From Streptomyces sp. NBC_01669 (GTDB lineage: Bacteria; Actinomycetota; Actinomycetes; Streptomycetales; Streptomycetaceae): a stretch of 64,000 nt of DNA. Under the pieces are notes generated by a model. That model was not told the origin of the DNA, did not search any database, and saw only the letters and a list, made by a program, of their open reading frames with translations. How positions within the stretch are numbered: position 1 is the first letter of the stretch; each line of letters begins with the position of its first letter. Positions 9,101 through 18,000 of this stretch are shown piece after piece. Both the position numbers and the translations under genes were made by a program. The DNA lies in NCBI RefSeq assembly GCF_026339735.1, contig NZ_JAPEQG010000002.1, positions 124,001-188,000 on the forward strand, written 5' to 3'.

Positions 9101-12078
9101 TCCGGGTCAGCCACCGCGCCGGGCGCGGGCACCACGTACGCCACCAGCCGCCTGGCCCCGGAGGCCTCCTCCCGGGCCACCACCGCGGCCTGGGCGAGCT
9201 CCGGCTGCGCGAGCAGCGCGTTCTCGATCTCGCCGGGCTCGATCCGGTAGCCCCGGATCTTGACCTGCTGGTCGGCCCGCCCCAGGTATTCCAGGACACC
9301 GTCGGCACGGCGGCGGGCCAGGTCGCCGCTGCGGTAGAGGCGGCTGCCGGGTGCGCCGTAGGGGTCGGGGACGAAGCGCTGCGCGGTCAGCCCCGGCTGG
9401 TGCAGGTAGCCGCGCGCCACACCCGCCCCGCCGACGCAGACCTCCCCGGCCGCGCCCCGCGGCACCGGGCGTCCGTCCGGACCGAGCAGCCGCACCACGA
9501 GGTCTGCCAGGGGGTGCCCGATCGGGCTGGCTGTGGCGCTCACGTCCTCGGGCAACAGCCGGTGGGCGGTGACGTGGACGGTGGTCTCGGTGATCCCGTA
9601 CATGTTGACCAACGCGGGCCGGCCTGGTCCCCACCGGTCCAGCCACGGGCTGAGGGCGGCCGGCTCCAGCCGCTCCCCGCCGAAGACGACCGCGCGAAGG
9701 GCGAGATCGTCGACCCCTGAGCCGCCGTGCTCAGCCACCATCGTCAGGCCGCTGAACGCCGCGGGCGTCTGGCTGAGGACGGTGACGCCCTCGCGGGCCA
9801 GCAGTTCGGCGAGTTCCTCCGGGGCGCGCGCGGTCTCGGGCGGGACGACGACCAGCCGCCCGCCGTGCAGCAGCGCGCCCCACAGCTCCCAGACCGAGAA
9901 GTCGAAGGCGAAGGAGTGCGTCATCGCCCACACGTCGAAGGACCGGCAGTCCAGTTCGGCGGACGCGGCCGCGAACAGGCGCGCGGCGTTGGCGTGGGTC
10001 ACGGCGACCGGCTTGGGGCGGCCGGTCGAGCCCGACGTGAAGATGACGTAGGCAAGGTTCCCGGGCCGGACCGGCGGCGCCTCCGCCGACAGGCCGGACG
10101 GCGGCAGGTCCGACGTCGACATGCCAGAGAGCGACAACTCAGAAGGCGACAGGTCGGACTCCGGCCGCTCGGCGTCCAGGACCAGCGTCGGCCCGTCGTG
10201 GACCTTCCGAGCCTCGGGCTCATGCCGCTCCGTCGTCACGAGCAGCGCCGCACGCGCGTCCTCGACCAGCAGCCGCAAGCGCTCCAGCGGGTAGGCGGGG
10301 TCCAGCGGCAGGTAGCCCGCGCCGGATTTCAGCACCCCGAGCACAGCGGCGACCAGCTCCGGACCGGGCTCCAGGCACACCCCGACCACGGTCTCAGGGC
10401 CCGCGCCGAGGGCGCGCAGGCGCCGGGCGATCTCCTCGGCCTGGGAGTCGAGCCGGCCGTACGTCCACTGCTCCCCGCGGTACGTGACGGCGGTCTTGCC
10501 GGGGTGGCGGGCGGCCTGCTCCTGGAACGCCTCGTGCAGGCAGCGGTCGGCCTCGGGGAGCGTGGCGGGAGTGGAGACGAGCTCCGTGCGGTCCTGCTCG
10601 GTCAGCATCGCGAGCCGGGACAGCGGCGCGTCCGGATCGTCGGCGGCCGAGGCCAGCAGATGCAGATAGTGCGCGGCGAACCGCTCGACGGTCTCCGGGT
10701 CGAACAACGCGGTCGCGTATTCCAGCTCGACGCCGACCGAGCCGTCCGGCCGTTCCGCGAGCTGCACGCCGAGCTCGAACTTCGCGACCCCGCTGTCCAC
10801 GTCCTCCCGGCTCGTCCGGACGCCGGGCAGGTCTGCGGACTCCGGACCGTCGTGCATCCCGAACGACAGCTGGAACAGCGGCGGGCGGGAGGCATCCCGC
10901 TCGGGGGCCAACTCGCGCACCAGATGCTCGAACGGCACGTCCTGGTGGGCCTGCGCGTCCAGCACGGTGGTCCGTACCGAGGCGAGCAGTTCGGCGAACG
11001 CCGGGTCGCCGGCCCACCGGGTGCGCAGCACCAGGGTGTTGACGGCGTATCCGATCAGATCGGCGAACTCCGGGCGGGTCCGCCCGGCGACCGGCGTGCC
11101 GACCGCGACGTCGCGACGGCCGGTGTAGCGGCCGACCTGGATCTGGAACACCGCGAGCGCCACCATGAACAGGCTCGCCCGGTGGCTCCTCGCAAGGGTG
11201 CGCAGCCGCTCGGCCAGCGGCGCGGGAATGGTGCGCCGCAGCACGGCGCCGGACTCGTCGCGGACGGCGGCGCGCGGCCGGTCGGCGGGCAGCTCCAGCG
11301 GGGTCAGGCCGTCGAGCCGCTCCCGCCAGTGGTCCAGCTCGGCGGTCGAGGCGGCGAGGTGGCCGCGCTGCCAGGCCGCGAAGTCGGCGTACTGGACGGC
11401 GACCGGAGGCAGCGGCGAGGGCCGTCCCTCAGCGAACGCGGCGTACAGCGCGTGCAACTCGTGGAGCAGGATCCGCATCGACCAGCCGTCGAAGGCGATG
11501 TGGTGCAGCACCGTGACCGCGACGTGCTCGTCCTCTGCGACGCGCAGCAGCCAGGTACGCACCGGCCACTCCCGTTCCAGCGCGAACGGCCGGCGCGACT
11601 CCGCCGCGACCAGGTCGTCGACCCGCCGCTCGGCATCGCGGTCCCGCGATAGGTCCAGGACGGTGAGCCGCACCGGCCCGGGCTCGTCCACCACCTGCAC
11701 GGGTTCGCCGTTCTGCTCGCGGTACCGGGTACGGAGGATCTCGTGCCGGGCCGTGACCTCCTCCCAGGCCCGCCGCCAAGCGTCCGGGGTGAGGGAGCCG
11801 CGCAGCCGCAGCCGGCCGGTCATCAGGTACGCGGGGCTGCCGGGCGCGAGGCGGTCCAGCACCCAGAGCTGTCGCTGGCCCGCCGACACGGGCCGAGGCA
11901 CCGACCGGCTCGCCGCGCCGTCGGCGACCCTGTCGGCCGCCTGGCCGGCCGTGGTGTCAGTCCCCTGGCTGGGCGCCATGTCAGTTTCCTGGCCGGCCGC
12001 GGTGGCGCCGAGGCCCCGCCGCCCGCCGGCCCGCCGCGCCCGCAGCAGCTCCGCGCGTGCCCGCTCCCGGTCGTTCAT
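3148..12078 (-). CDS. NRPS, modules 3-4: C-A-T-E-C-A-T-methyltransferase
   Basis: A 2976-residue non-ribosomal peptide synthetase. Domains in order: a short charged N-terminal helix, C (HHIAFDG about 193), A (FTSGSTGRPKP about 681), T with the GGDSI form typical before an epimerase (about 1086), E (HHLVVDG about 1269, with the RTVGWFTGVYPV motif), C (HHVLLDG about 1766), A (TSGSTGRPKA about 2212), T (GGRSL about 2609), and a C-terminal SAM methyltransferase (VLDAGCGTG about 2699). By manual alignment to GrsA the first A code reads D-F-W-S-V-G-M-V-H-K, close to the threonine code, so module 3 should supply an epimerised Thr. The second reads D-V-F-V-V-A-A-V-Y-K, which I cannot assign. No thioesterase or reductase ends the line, so release is unexplained. 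It starts within the last codons of the upstream NRPS gene (ATGA overlap). Confidence 0.93.
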   Translation of the reverse strand: MNDRERARAELLRARRAGGRRGLGATAAGQETDMAPSQGTDTTAGQAADRVADGAASRSVPRPVSAGQRQLWVLDRLAPGSPAYLMTGRLRLRGSLTPDAWRRAWEEVTARHEILRTRYREQNGEPVQVVDEPGPVRLTVLDLSRDRDAERRVDDLVAAESRRPFALEREWPVRTWLLRVAEDEHVAVTVLHHIAFDGWSMRILLHELHALYAAFAEGRPSPLPPVAVQYADFAAWQRGHLAASTAELDHWRERLDGLTPLELPADRPRAAVRDESGAVLRRTIPAPLAERLRTLARSHRASLFMVALAVFQIQVGRYTGRRDVAVGTPVAGRTRPEFADLIGYAVNTLVLRTRWAGDPAFAELLASVRTTVLDAQAHQDVPFEHLVRELAPERDASRPPLFQLSFGMHDGPESADLPGVRTSREDVDSGVAKFELGVQLAERPDGSVGVELEYATALFDPETVERFAAHYLHLLASAADDPDAPLSRLAMLTEQDRTELVSTPATLPEADRCLHEAFQEQAARHPGKTAVTYRGEQWTYGRLDSQAEEIARRLRALGAGPETVVGVCLEPGPELVAAVLGVLKSGAGYLPLDPAYPLERLRLLVEDARAALLVTTERHEPEARKVHDGPTLVLDAERPESDLSPSELSLSGMSTSDLPPSGLSAEAPPVRPGNLAYVIFTSGSTGRPKPVAVTHANAARLFAAASAELDCRSFDVWAMTHSFAFDFSVWELWGALLHGGRLVVVPPETARAPEELAELLAREGVTVLSQTPAAFSGLTMVAEHGGSGVDDLALRAVVFGGERLEPAALSPWLDRWGPGRPALVNMYGITETTVHVTAHRLLPEDVSATASPIGHPLADLVVRLLGPDGRPVPRGAAGEVCVGGAGVARGYLHQPGLTAQRFVPDPYGAPGSRLYRSGDLARRRADGVLEYLGRADQQVKIRGYRIEPGEIENALLAQPELAQAAVVAREEASGARRLVAYVVPAPGAVADPDAVLARLREVLPAHLLPSAVMPLSRLPLTGNGKVNRAALPVPFVPAASQAAESGPENAAARPGTEAERLLCAAVGDLLGLPAVGLDDDFFAIGGDSIIAIQLVGRALPAGVAISARDVFEHRTVRRLAARAAQAGPASDGAGQPTPDDGIGTAPLTPIMRAAVERGGPIAGHHQCVVVDVPADLGLDRLARALQALVDRHDVLRCRLTSSGLEIPAPGSVPVADRVRRAGPATAELVRAEADAARGRLDPVAGVVMQAVWFDAGPGRAGQVLLMLHHLVVDGVSWRILLPQLAQAWRAVAAGREPVLPEAGTSFRRWAEQLRQRAAGDEARAELPWWEATVRDQPPRLAARALDSSRDTAHTRRSITVRTPGGPTAALLTTLPAAFRAGPDEVLLTALALAFAEWRPAGGGALLVDVESHGRHASDERADLSRTVGWFTGVYPVRLEAGGVGDGGDGAVAEAVKAVKEQLRRVPGDGLGFGLLRYLAPEPSEVLVRADLPEVCFNYLGRIAGPGGAAEPWSPSATGRDVRGGTDPDAPLSYAVEFNAVAEDGGGKAGEALELATTISWPAGLLDPADVERLAGAWSRALTRLADFADRAGLAGRPGAGGRTPSDLPLVALTQADIDRLEAGGRPVADVWPATPLQEGMLYHHVLDGAGSPEVYAVQLVFDLPDGVDADGLRAAVRTLLVRHGHLRSAFWYPDSGRPVRVVHDQAPEPPCRVVDLTGAADLGERLERLFAEERTRRFDETVAPVLRLVVADTGAGRRRAALTCHHVLLDGWSLPLLAAELTAAMAAVGGSGGLGGVDDVSDAGGVHEDGYRDYLAWLGRQDRPAATRAWREMLSGVSQGSLVAPSALREPPSWPRSASVRLTAAQTSVLTRAASRCGVTMNTVVQSAWGLLLARRLGQRDVVFGSVVSGRSPEVPGIERMLGFFLNTVPVRVRPEPGESLADLVRRVQEQQAALTPHHHLGLAGIQRSLGVDVLFDTLTVFENYPVDAAAVAAAGDVEIHHALHYPLALFTHPGEAIRLELRYQPAVFTAEDATGVLHELAEVLAAVAEDPGRPVEPLITGPVPTPQAQPSGAGSRPEVTTVVQLFQEQVARTPDAVALLCDGVATTYADLDARANRLAHHLIGRGAGPERIVALRLPRGADLLVAVLAVLKSGAAYLPLDPADPPARLTAAAEPLLVLDDATPPGLAGLPVTAPCPALDPAHPVCVLPTSGSTGRPKAVCLTHEAVAELVRWAGLEFGPARLARVLAATPLTFDVSLFELFGPLCAGGTVELVAGHDDLAGRQAELVVAVPSVLTAAARRGLRGAGAGTVVLAGEALTARVARTVREALGASEMVNAYGPTEATVYATVWWQGEGSRNTDPGADRDTDRRLDRDTAVPIGRPRPGVRVYVLDDQLRPAPPGRVGELYLAGSGLARGYQGDPALTAAAFGPDPFGAPGERMYRTGDLARRLADGGLEFAGRVDDQVKIRGVRVEPGDVAVVLGEHPGVVEAAVVVRSLPDGTPALAGFAVPAAPAVSGAVTVADLRRHLAARLASPAVPTWLELVDELPRTRHGKLDAAALPRPVPAGYRSPSGVHETALCALFTELLDVEGDGPPVGADDDFFALGGRSLVALRLLARLRTEYGAELSVRDLYGAPTPAGLASLLSEEAARWEVARLYERHPYPSPDGDAELIHDTANGLSHLLEDEKLAGWRVLDAGCGTGHRLVAAALRYPCASFLGIDPSARSLGVARELAERHGASNVEFQLGAVPGREPEGVFDLVISTGVVHHLADPAGALRRLTALLAPDGLLFLWLYHAYGEHDRMLNRELTRLLARDGADLDLVRALGLSLDADRYGATAAGPAGVATRAAQDADAFLHPVVEPRTFAELPGLFATAEADWLSAFGINTGGGGRLLDLSGADQGRSVPFLRPEELFDDPELRARVAGLSALDRLRVVELRTRPTGFSVVAGRGDALERCLPRVRGNVFGGLLGSS

Positions 12079-15000
12079 CGCATCCCCCCGGCGTCCACGG
12101 CGGCCAGCGCCGCGGCCAGTTGCTCATCCGACAGGTCGTCCAGCTCGGCTTCGATCGCGGCCAGGACGCGCCGGGCCAGCCCGGCCGGCGTCGGGTCGTC
12201 GAAGAAGGCCGTGGCCGGCAGGTCCACGGCGAAGTCCTCGCGTACCCGCGCGATCATCCGGATCGCCAGCATCGAGTGCCCGCCGAGCCAGAAGAAGTCG
12301 TCGTGCACCCCGACCGGCACGCCCAGCGCCTCCTCCCACAGCTCCACGATCCGCGCCTCCTCCGGCGTGCGCGGCGCGATCCCGGCGGTCGCGGCCGCCG
12401 CCTGCGGCGCGGGCAGCGCCGCGCGGTCGACCTCGCCGTTCCCGGTCAGCGGCATCTCGTCCACCGCGACGAACCACGCCGGGACCATGTGCTCGGGCAG
12501 CTTGCGCCGCGCGTGGGCCGCGAGTTCCGCGGCGTCCGGCAGCTCGCCGCCGTCGGCCGGCACCAGGTATGCCGTCAGCCGGCCGTCCCCGGCGGTCACG
12601 AACGCGTCCCGCACCGCCGCGTGCTCCAGCAGCACCGCCTGCACCTCGGCCGGCTCGACCCGGAAGCCGCGCACCTTCACCTGGTCGTCGAACCGCCCGC
12701 AGAAGTCCACGGCGCCGTCCACGCCGATCCGCGCCCGGTCGCCGGTGCGGTAGAGCCGGGAGCCGGGCGGCCCGAACGGGTCCGGCACGAACGACCGCGC
12801 GGTCAATCCGGGCCGGCCCAGGTAGCCGCGCGCCACCCCGGCCCCTCCGACGTACAGCTCGCCGACCGCTCCGCGCGGCAGCGGCCGCATCGCCTCGTCC
12901 AGGACATGCACGGTGGCGTGCGGCAGCGCTTCGCCGATCGGCACGGCGACGCCAGGCACGACCGTGTCGACCGGGTGGACCGTGGTGCCGACCGCCGCCT
13001 CCGTCGGCCCGTACTCGTTGATCAGGCGGCCGGGCCCGAGCAGCCCGAGCCATCGCTCGGCCAGCGGCGCGGGCAGCGCCTCGCCGGCCACCACCAGGGT
13101 CCGCGCCAGCCCGGCGGCGGTCGGCGCGTCCAGGGTGTGGCTGAGGATCTCCAGGTGGCCGGGGGTGAGCTTGAGAAAGCTGAACGGGCCGCGTGCGGCG
13201 AGCACCGGTCCGAGCTCGGCGGTCGGCAGGCGCTCGGGCAGCAGGTGTACGGGCTGACCGGTCATCAACGGTCCATAGAGCGCGGTCACCACCAGGTCGT
13301 AGGCGATGGACGACAGCAGTGGCGCGCCGCCGGCACCGCGCTTGGCGACGGCCTCGACGGTCCACTGCATGTACGCGGCGAGCGCACGATGCGTGACCTG
13401 GACACCCTTCGAACGCCCGGTGGACCCGGAGGTGTAGATCACGTAGGCGAGCTGGTCCGGATCGGCCGGCCGGTGCTCGAGCCCGGCGCCGGCCGGCTGC
13501 CGGTCCGCCCCGTTGGCCCCGTCGACCAGCACGGACGGCCGTCCCGGCGCCAGCCGGCCGGCGAACGATGAGGAGGTGAGGACGGCGACCGCGTCGGCGT
13601 CGTCAAGGGTCTGCGCGATCCGCTCGGCGGGGGTGTCAGGGTCCAGCGGCAGGTACGCGGCCCCGGCTCGCCACACCGCGAGCAGCCCGGCGATCAGGTC
13701 CGGCTCGGCGCCCAGGAGGACGCCGACCACGGTGCCGGGGACGGCTCCCGCTTCGCGCAGCACCCGGCCCAGATGCCCGGCACGCGCGTCGAGGGCGGCG
13801 TAGCTGACCGTGCTGTCGGCACTGATCACGGCGGCTTCCTCGGGGACGCGGCAGGCTTGCGCGGCGACGACGTCCGGCACCGGTTCCCAGCCGTCCGGCG
13901 CGTGCGCCGGCGATGCCGTCGTCGCCGCCGCAGTCGTCGCCTCAACCACGAGCCCTGACAGCTCCGACAGCGTCATGTCAGTTGTCTCGCCGGCTCGTTC
14001 CAGCACGGCGGCGAGGTGCTGCGCGAGCTGCGCCGCGGTCTCGGGCGCGAACAAGGCCGCCGCGTACTCCAGCGCGCCGAGCAGGCTGCCGTCCGAGCGC
14101 CGCCGCAGCAGCACCGTCAGGTCGGTCTTCGCCACCCGCCAGGCCGCACCCAGCGCCGCCAGGTCGTCAGCCGCCATCGCGGTGCTGGTCAGGCCCTCCT
14201 CGTGCAGGTCGAACGCGACCCGGTACAGCGGCGTCGAAGAGGGGTCGCGCGGCACCCGCAGCTCGTCCACCAGCCGTTCGAACGGCAGGTCCTGGCGCGC
14301 GAACGCGGCCCGGCACACCCCCCGCACCCGCTCCAGCAGCTGACGGAACGTCGGGTCGCCGCCGGTGTCGCAGCGCAGCACCAGGGTGTTGAGGAAGAAC
14401 CCGACCACGTCGTCCAGCCCGGGTGCCCCGCGCCCGGCGACCGGGGTGCCCACCGCCAGGTCGGTCTGCCCGCTGTAGCGGGACAGCACCGCGCAGAACC
14501 CGGTCAGCAGCGTCATGAACGGGGTCGCGCCGTGCTCCCGGCCCAGCCGCAGCAGCCGCTCCGCGGCGTCCGGCGGGACGGTGAACGAGGCCAGCGCGCC
14601 CCGCGGGTCGCGTTTGGCGGGACGCCGGTAGTCGGTCGGCAGCTCCAGCACCGGCAGCCCGTCGAGCGCGGTCCGCCAGTACGCGAGCTGGTCGTCGAAC
14701 GCGCCACCAGCCTGCTCGCGCCGCTGCCGGGCGGCGTGATCCGCGTAGCGCACGGTGAGCGGCGGCAGCGCCTGACCCGAGCCGTTGCGGGGCTGTTCCT
14801 GGGCCGTGTCAGGGGTCTGCTCGTAGAGCCGCTGGAAGTCACGCTCCAGCAGCACCACCGACCAGCCGTCGCAGGCGATGTGGTGCAGCGCCAGCAGCAG
14901 CCGGGACGGCGCGCCCGGCACCCGCAGCAGGAGCGCCCGCCACACCGGCCCGGCGGCCAGGTCGAAGCCGTGCCGCAGCAGCTCGGCGCAGGCGTCCGGG

Positions 15001-18000
15001 ACGCCGTCCTCCGGACCTTCGTACACCGTGAGCCGCACCGGCCCGGCCGGATCCACCAGCGACACGGGCCCGTCCGGGCCGTCCGCGTACCGGGTGCGCA
15101 GGATCTCGTGCCGCTCGGCGAGGGCCCGCAGCGCCGCGCCGACCCGCCGTTCCTCCTGGCCCCGGTCGGCGCACGGCGGCAGGCGCAGGATCGCGGGCAC
15201 GGCCCATTCGGGACTGCCCGGGTCCGCCTGGTCCAGCGCCCACAGCCGGTACTGGCCGAAGGACAGCTCGGCCGGCGCCCCCTCCTCGGCTCGCGGCGAA
15301 GCCCCGGAGGCATCCGAGACGGCGGTCCCGTCCTCATCGGAGGCGGCCTGGATCAGCTCAGCCTGCTCGGCCACCGTCGTGCGCTCGAACAGCCGCCGGA
15401 ACGACACCGGCCGGCCGGTCTGCGCCCGCAGCTCCTCGGCCAGCCGGGTCACCTGCAGCGACGTGCCGCCGAGCTGGAAGAAGTCGTCATTCGCCCCGAT
15501 CGGGCGAGCCGTGAGCAGCCGGCCCCACGCCTCGGCGACCATTGTCTCGGCCGGGGTGCGCGGCGGCACATACGAGCCCTGCGACGACACCTGCTGCGCG
15601 CCGCCGCTACGCAACGCGGCCCGATCGGTCTTGCCGCCGCGGGTCAGCGGGAAGGCCTCGACCGTGCGGAACACCGCCGGCAGCAGCGGCGCGGGCAGCC
15701 GGTCGGCGAGGAACGCGCGCAGTTCGCCCGGGACCAGCTCGCGACGCACTGTCAGGTACGCGCACAGCCGCTGCCCGCCGCCGCCGTCCGCCTCCGCCAG
15801 GACGACCGCGCCGCGCACGTCCGGATGCTCGGCGAGGGCGGCCTCGACCTCTGTCGGCTCCACCCGCACCCCGTTGACCTTGAGCTGCGCGTCCAGCCGC
15901 CCCAGGTACTCCAGCACGCCGTCCTCCCGTCGGCGGACGAGGTCGCCGGTCCGGTAGAGCCGGGAGCCGGGCGGGCCGAACGGGTCCGGGACGAACGATC
16001 GCGCGGTCAGCTCGGGTCGGCCCAGGTAGCCGCGGGCCAGACCGGCGCCTCCGACGAACAACTCGCCCGCCACGCCGCGCGGTGCGAGGTCGCCGTCCTC
16101 GGTGAGGACCAGCAGGCGCGCGCCGTCGATCGGCCGGCCGATCGGGACCGGCCCGCTCTGTTGCTCCGGGTCGTGCCTCTGGGCGCTGACATCGATCGCG
16201 CACTCGGTGGGGCCGTAGGTGTTCCACAGTGCGACGCCCAGCGGCCCCACGGCGCGCTGTGCGAGGCCCGCGTCCAGCAGCTCGCCAGCCGAGAACAGCA
16301 ACCGCAGCGAGGTGCAGCGCGGCCACCGCGGGACGTCGACCAGCAGCCGCAGCACGCTCGGCACGGCTTGCAGCACGGTGACCCCGTGCTCGATCACCGA
16401 CCGCACGATCGCCTCGGGGTCGTGCTCGGCGCGGGACGGTGCCAGGACCACCGTGCCGCCGGCGGCCAAGGGGGCGAACACCTCCCACAGCGAGGCGTCG
16501 AAGGTCAGCGCGGTCTTCTGCAGGACCCTGTCGGCCGCGCCCAGACCGTGCGCGCGCACGGCCCAGCGCACCCGGTTGGCGAGCGCGGCGTGGCTCACCG
16601 ACACGGCTTTGGGGCGGCCAGTCGAGCCGGAGGTGAACATCGCGTACGCGGCCTGCGCTCCATCGGGCCGGTGTGCATCGGTTCCGTCTCCGTCAGGTCC
16701 ATCCGCATCGGCCGGCACCACGACCGGCACCCCGGCTTCGTCCGGCCTGCGGTCGGCGAGCAGCAGCACGGCCGCACAGTCCCGGGCGATGGTGCGCCAC
16801 CGCGCGGCGGGCGCGTGCGGATCGACCGGCACGAAACAACCGCCGGCCCGCCACACGGCGAGCAGCGCGGCGACCATGTCGGCCGACCGGTCCATCGTCA
16901 CGACGACCGGGCTCTCGGCCCGCACCCCGCATCCCGCGAGGACGTGCGCCAGCCGCGCGGCGCGGGCGTCGAGCTCGGCATAGGTGACCTGGCGGTCTCC
17001 GTCGATCACGGCGACCGCGCCGGGGGTGCGGGCGGCCTGCGCCTCGAAGTCCGCGAGCAAGGACGAGGACTCGGTACCCGGCGCGGGCGCGGCGGCGGAT
17101 CCGGCCAGCAGAGCCCGCCGCTCCCCCGCGTCCAGCACGTCCATCGCGCCGATCAGCCGGTCCGGATCGTCGAGCCCTGCGGCCAGCAACCGCAACACTC
17201 CGTCGCGATGCCGTTCAAGGTCTGAGGGCAGGTACACATCAGGGTGCGCATCCAGCCGGATCGCCAGATCCCCGGTGCCCGGGTCGCCGTGGAAGCCGAC
17301 GTACAGGTCATCGGTCGGCCCGTTCGTCAGCACATTGAGGCTCGCCGCTTCCTGCTCGCCGAAAACGGCGCGGCGCTTGAACGGCAGCACGTTGACCGCC
17401 ACGTCGAACACGCCGCCGTCGAGCGCGAGGTCGTGCAGCAGCTCGTCGTGCGGGTAAAGCTGGTGGACGAACACCTCCGCGATCTCCCCGAACGCCTGCC
17501 GCGCGAGTGTGCCCAAGCTCAGTTCTCGGTGCACCGCCAGCCGCAACGGAACCACGTTCGCAGTCATCGCCGGCGTGCTCCGGGACGCCTTGTCCAGCCG
17601 CCCGGTCAGCGGGAAGCCGACCACCAGGTCAGTGCGGCCCGTCGCGCGGTGCACGTATGCGGCGGTGGCGACGACCAGCGCGGGCCAGGCGACGCCGAGT
17701 TCCTCGGCGACCGGCCGCAGCCGGCCGGCGAGGTCTTCGGGCACGGGGTGCTCGTGGTGCAGCGGCGGGACGAGTGTCCGGCCGCGCCGGCCGGCCAGCC
17801 CGGCGACGGCCGAGCGCCCCGTCATCCGGTCGGTCCAGAACGTCCGGTCCTGCGCGTACGCCTCGGACCCGCGGTACGCCGCCTCGGCCTCGGCGAAGGT
17901 GTTCAGCCCGACCCAGCCGCTGTCCTGCGGCGGCTCGCCGTGCAGGCTCGCGCCGTACACCGCCAGCACGCGCCGGGCGAACCCGGCCATGCCGACGCCG

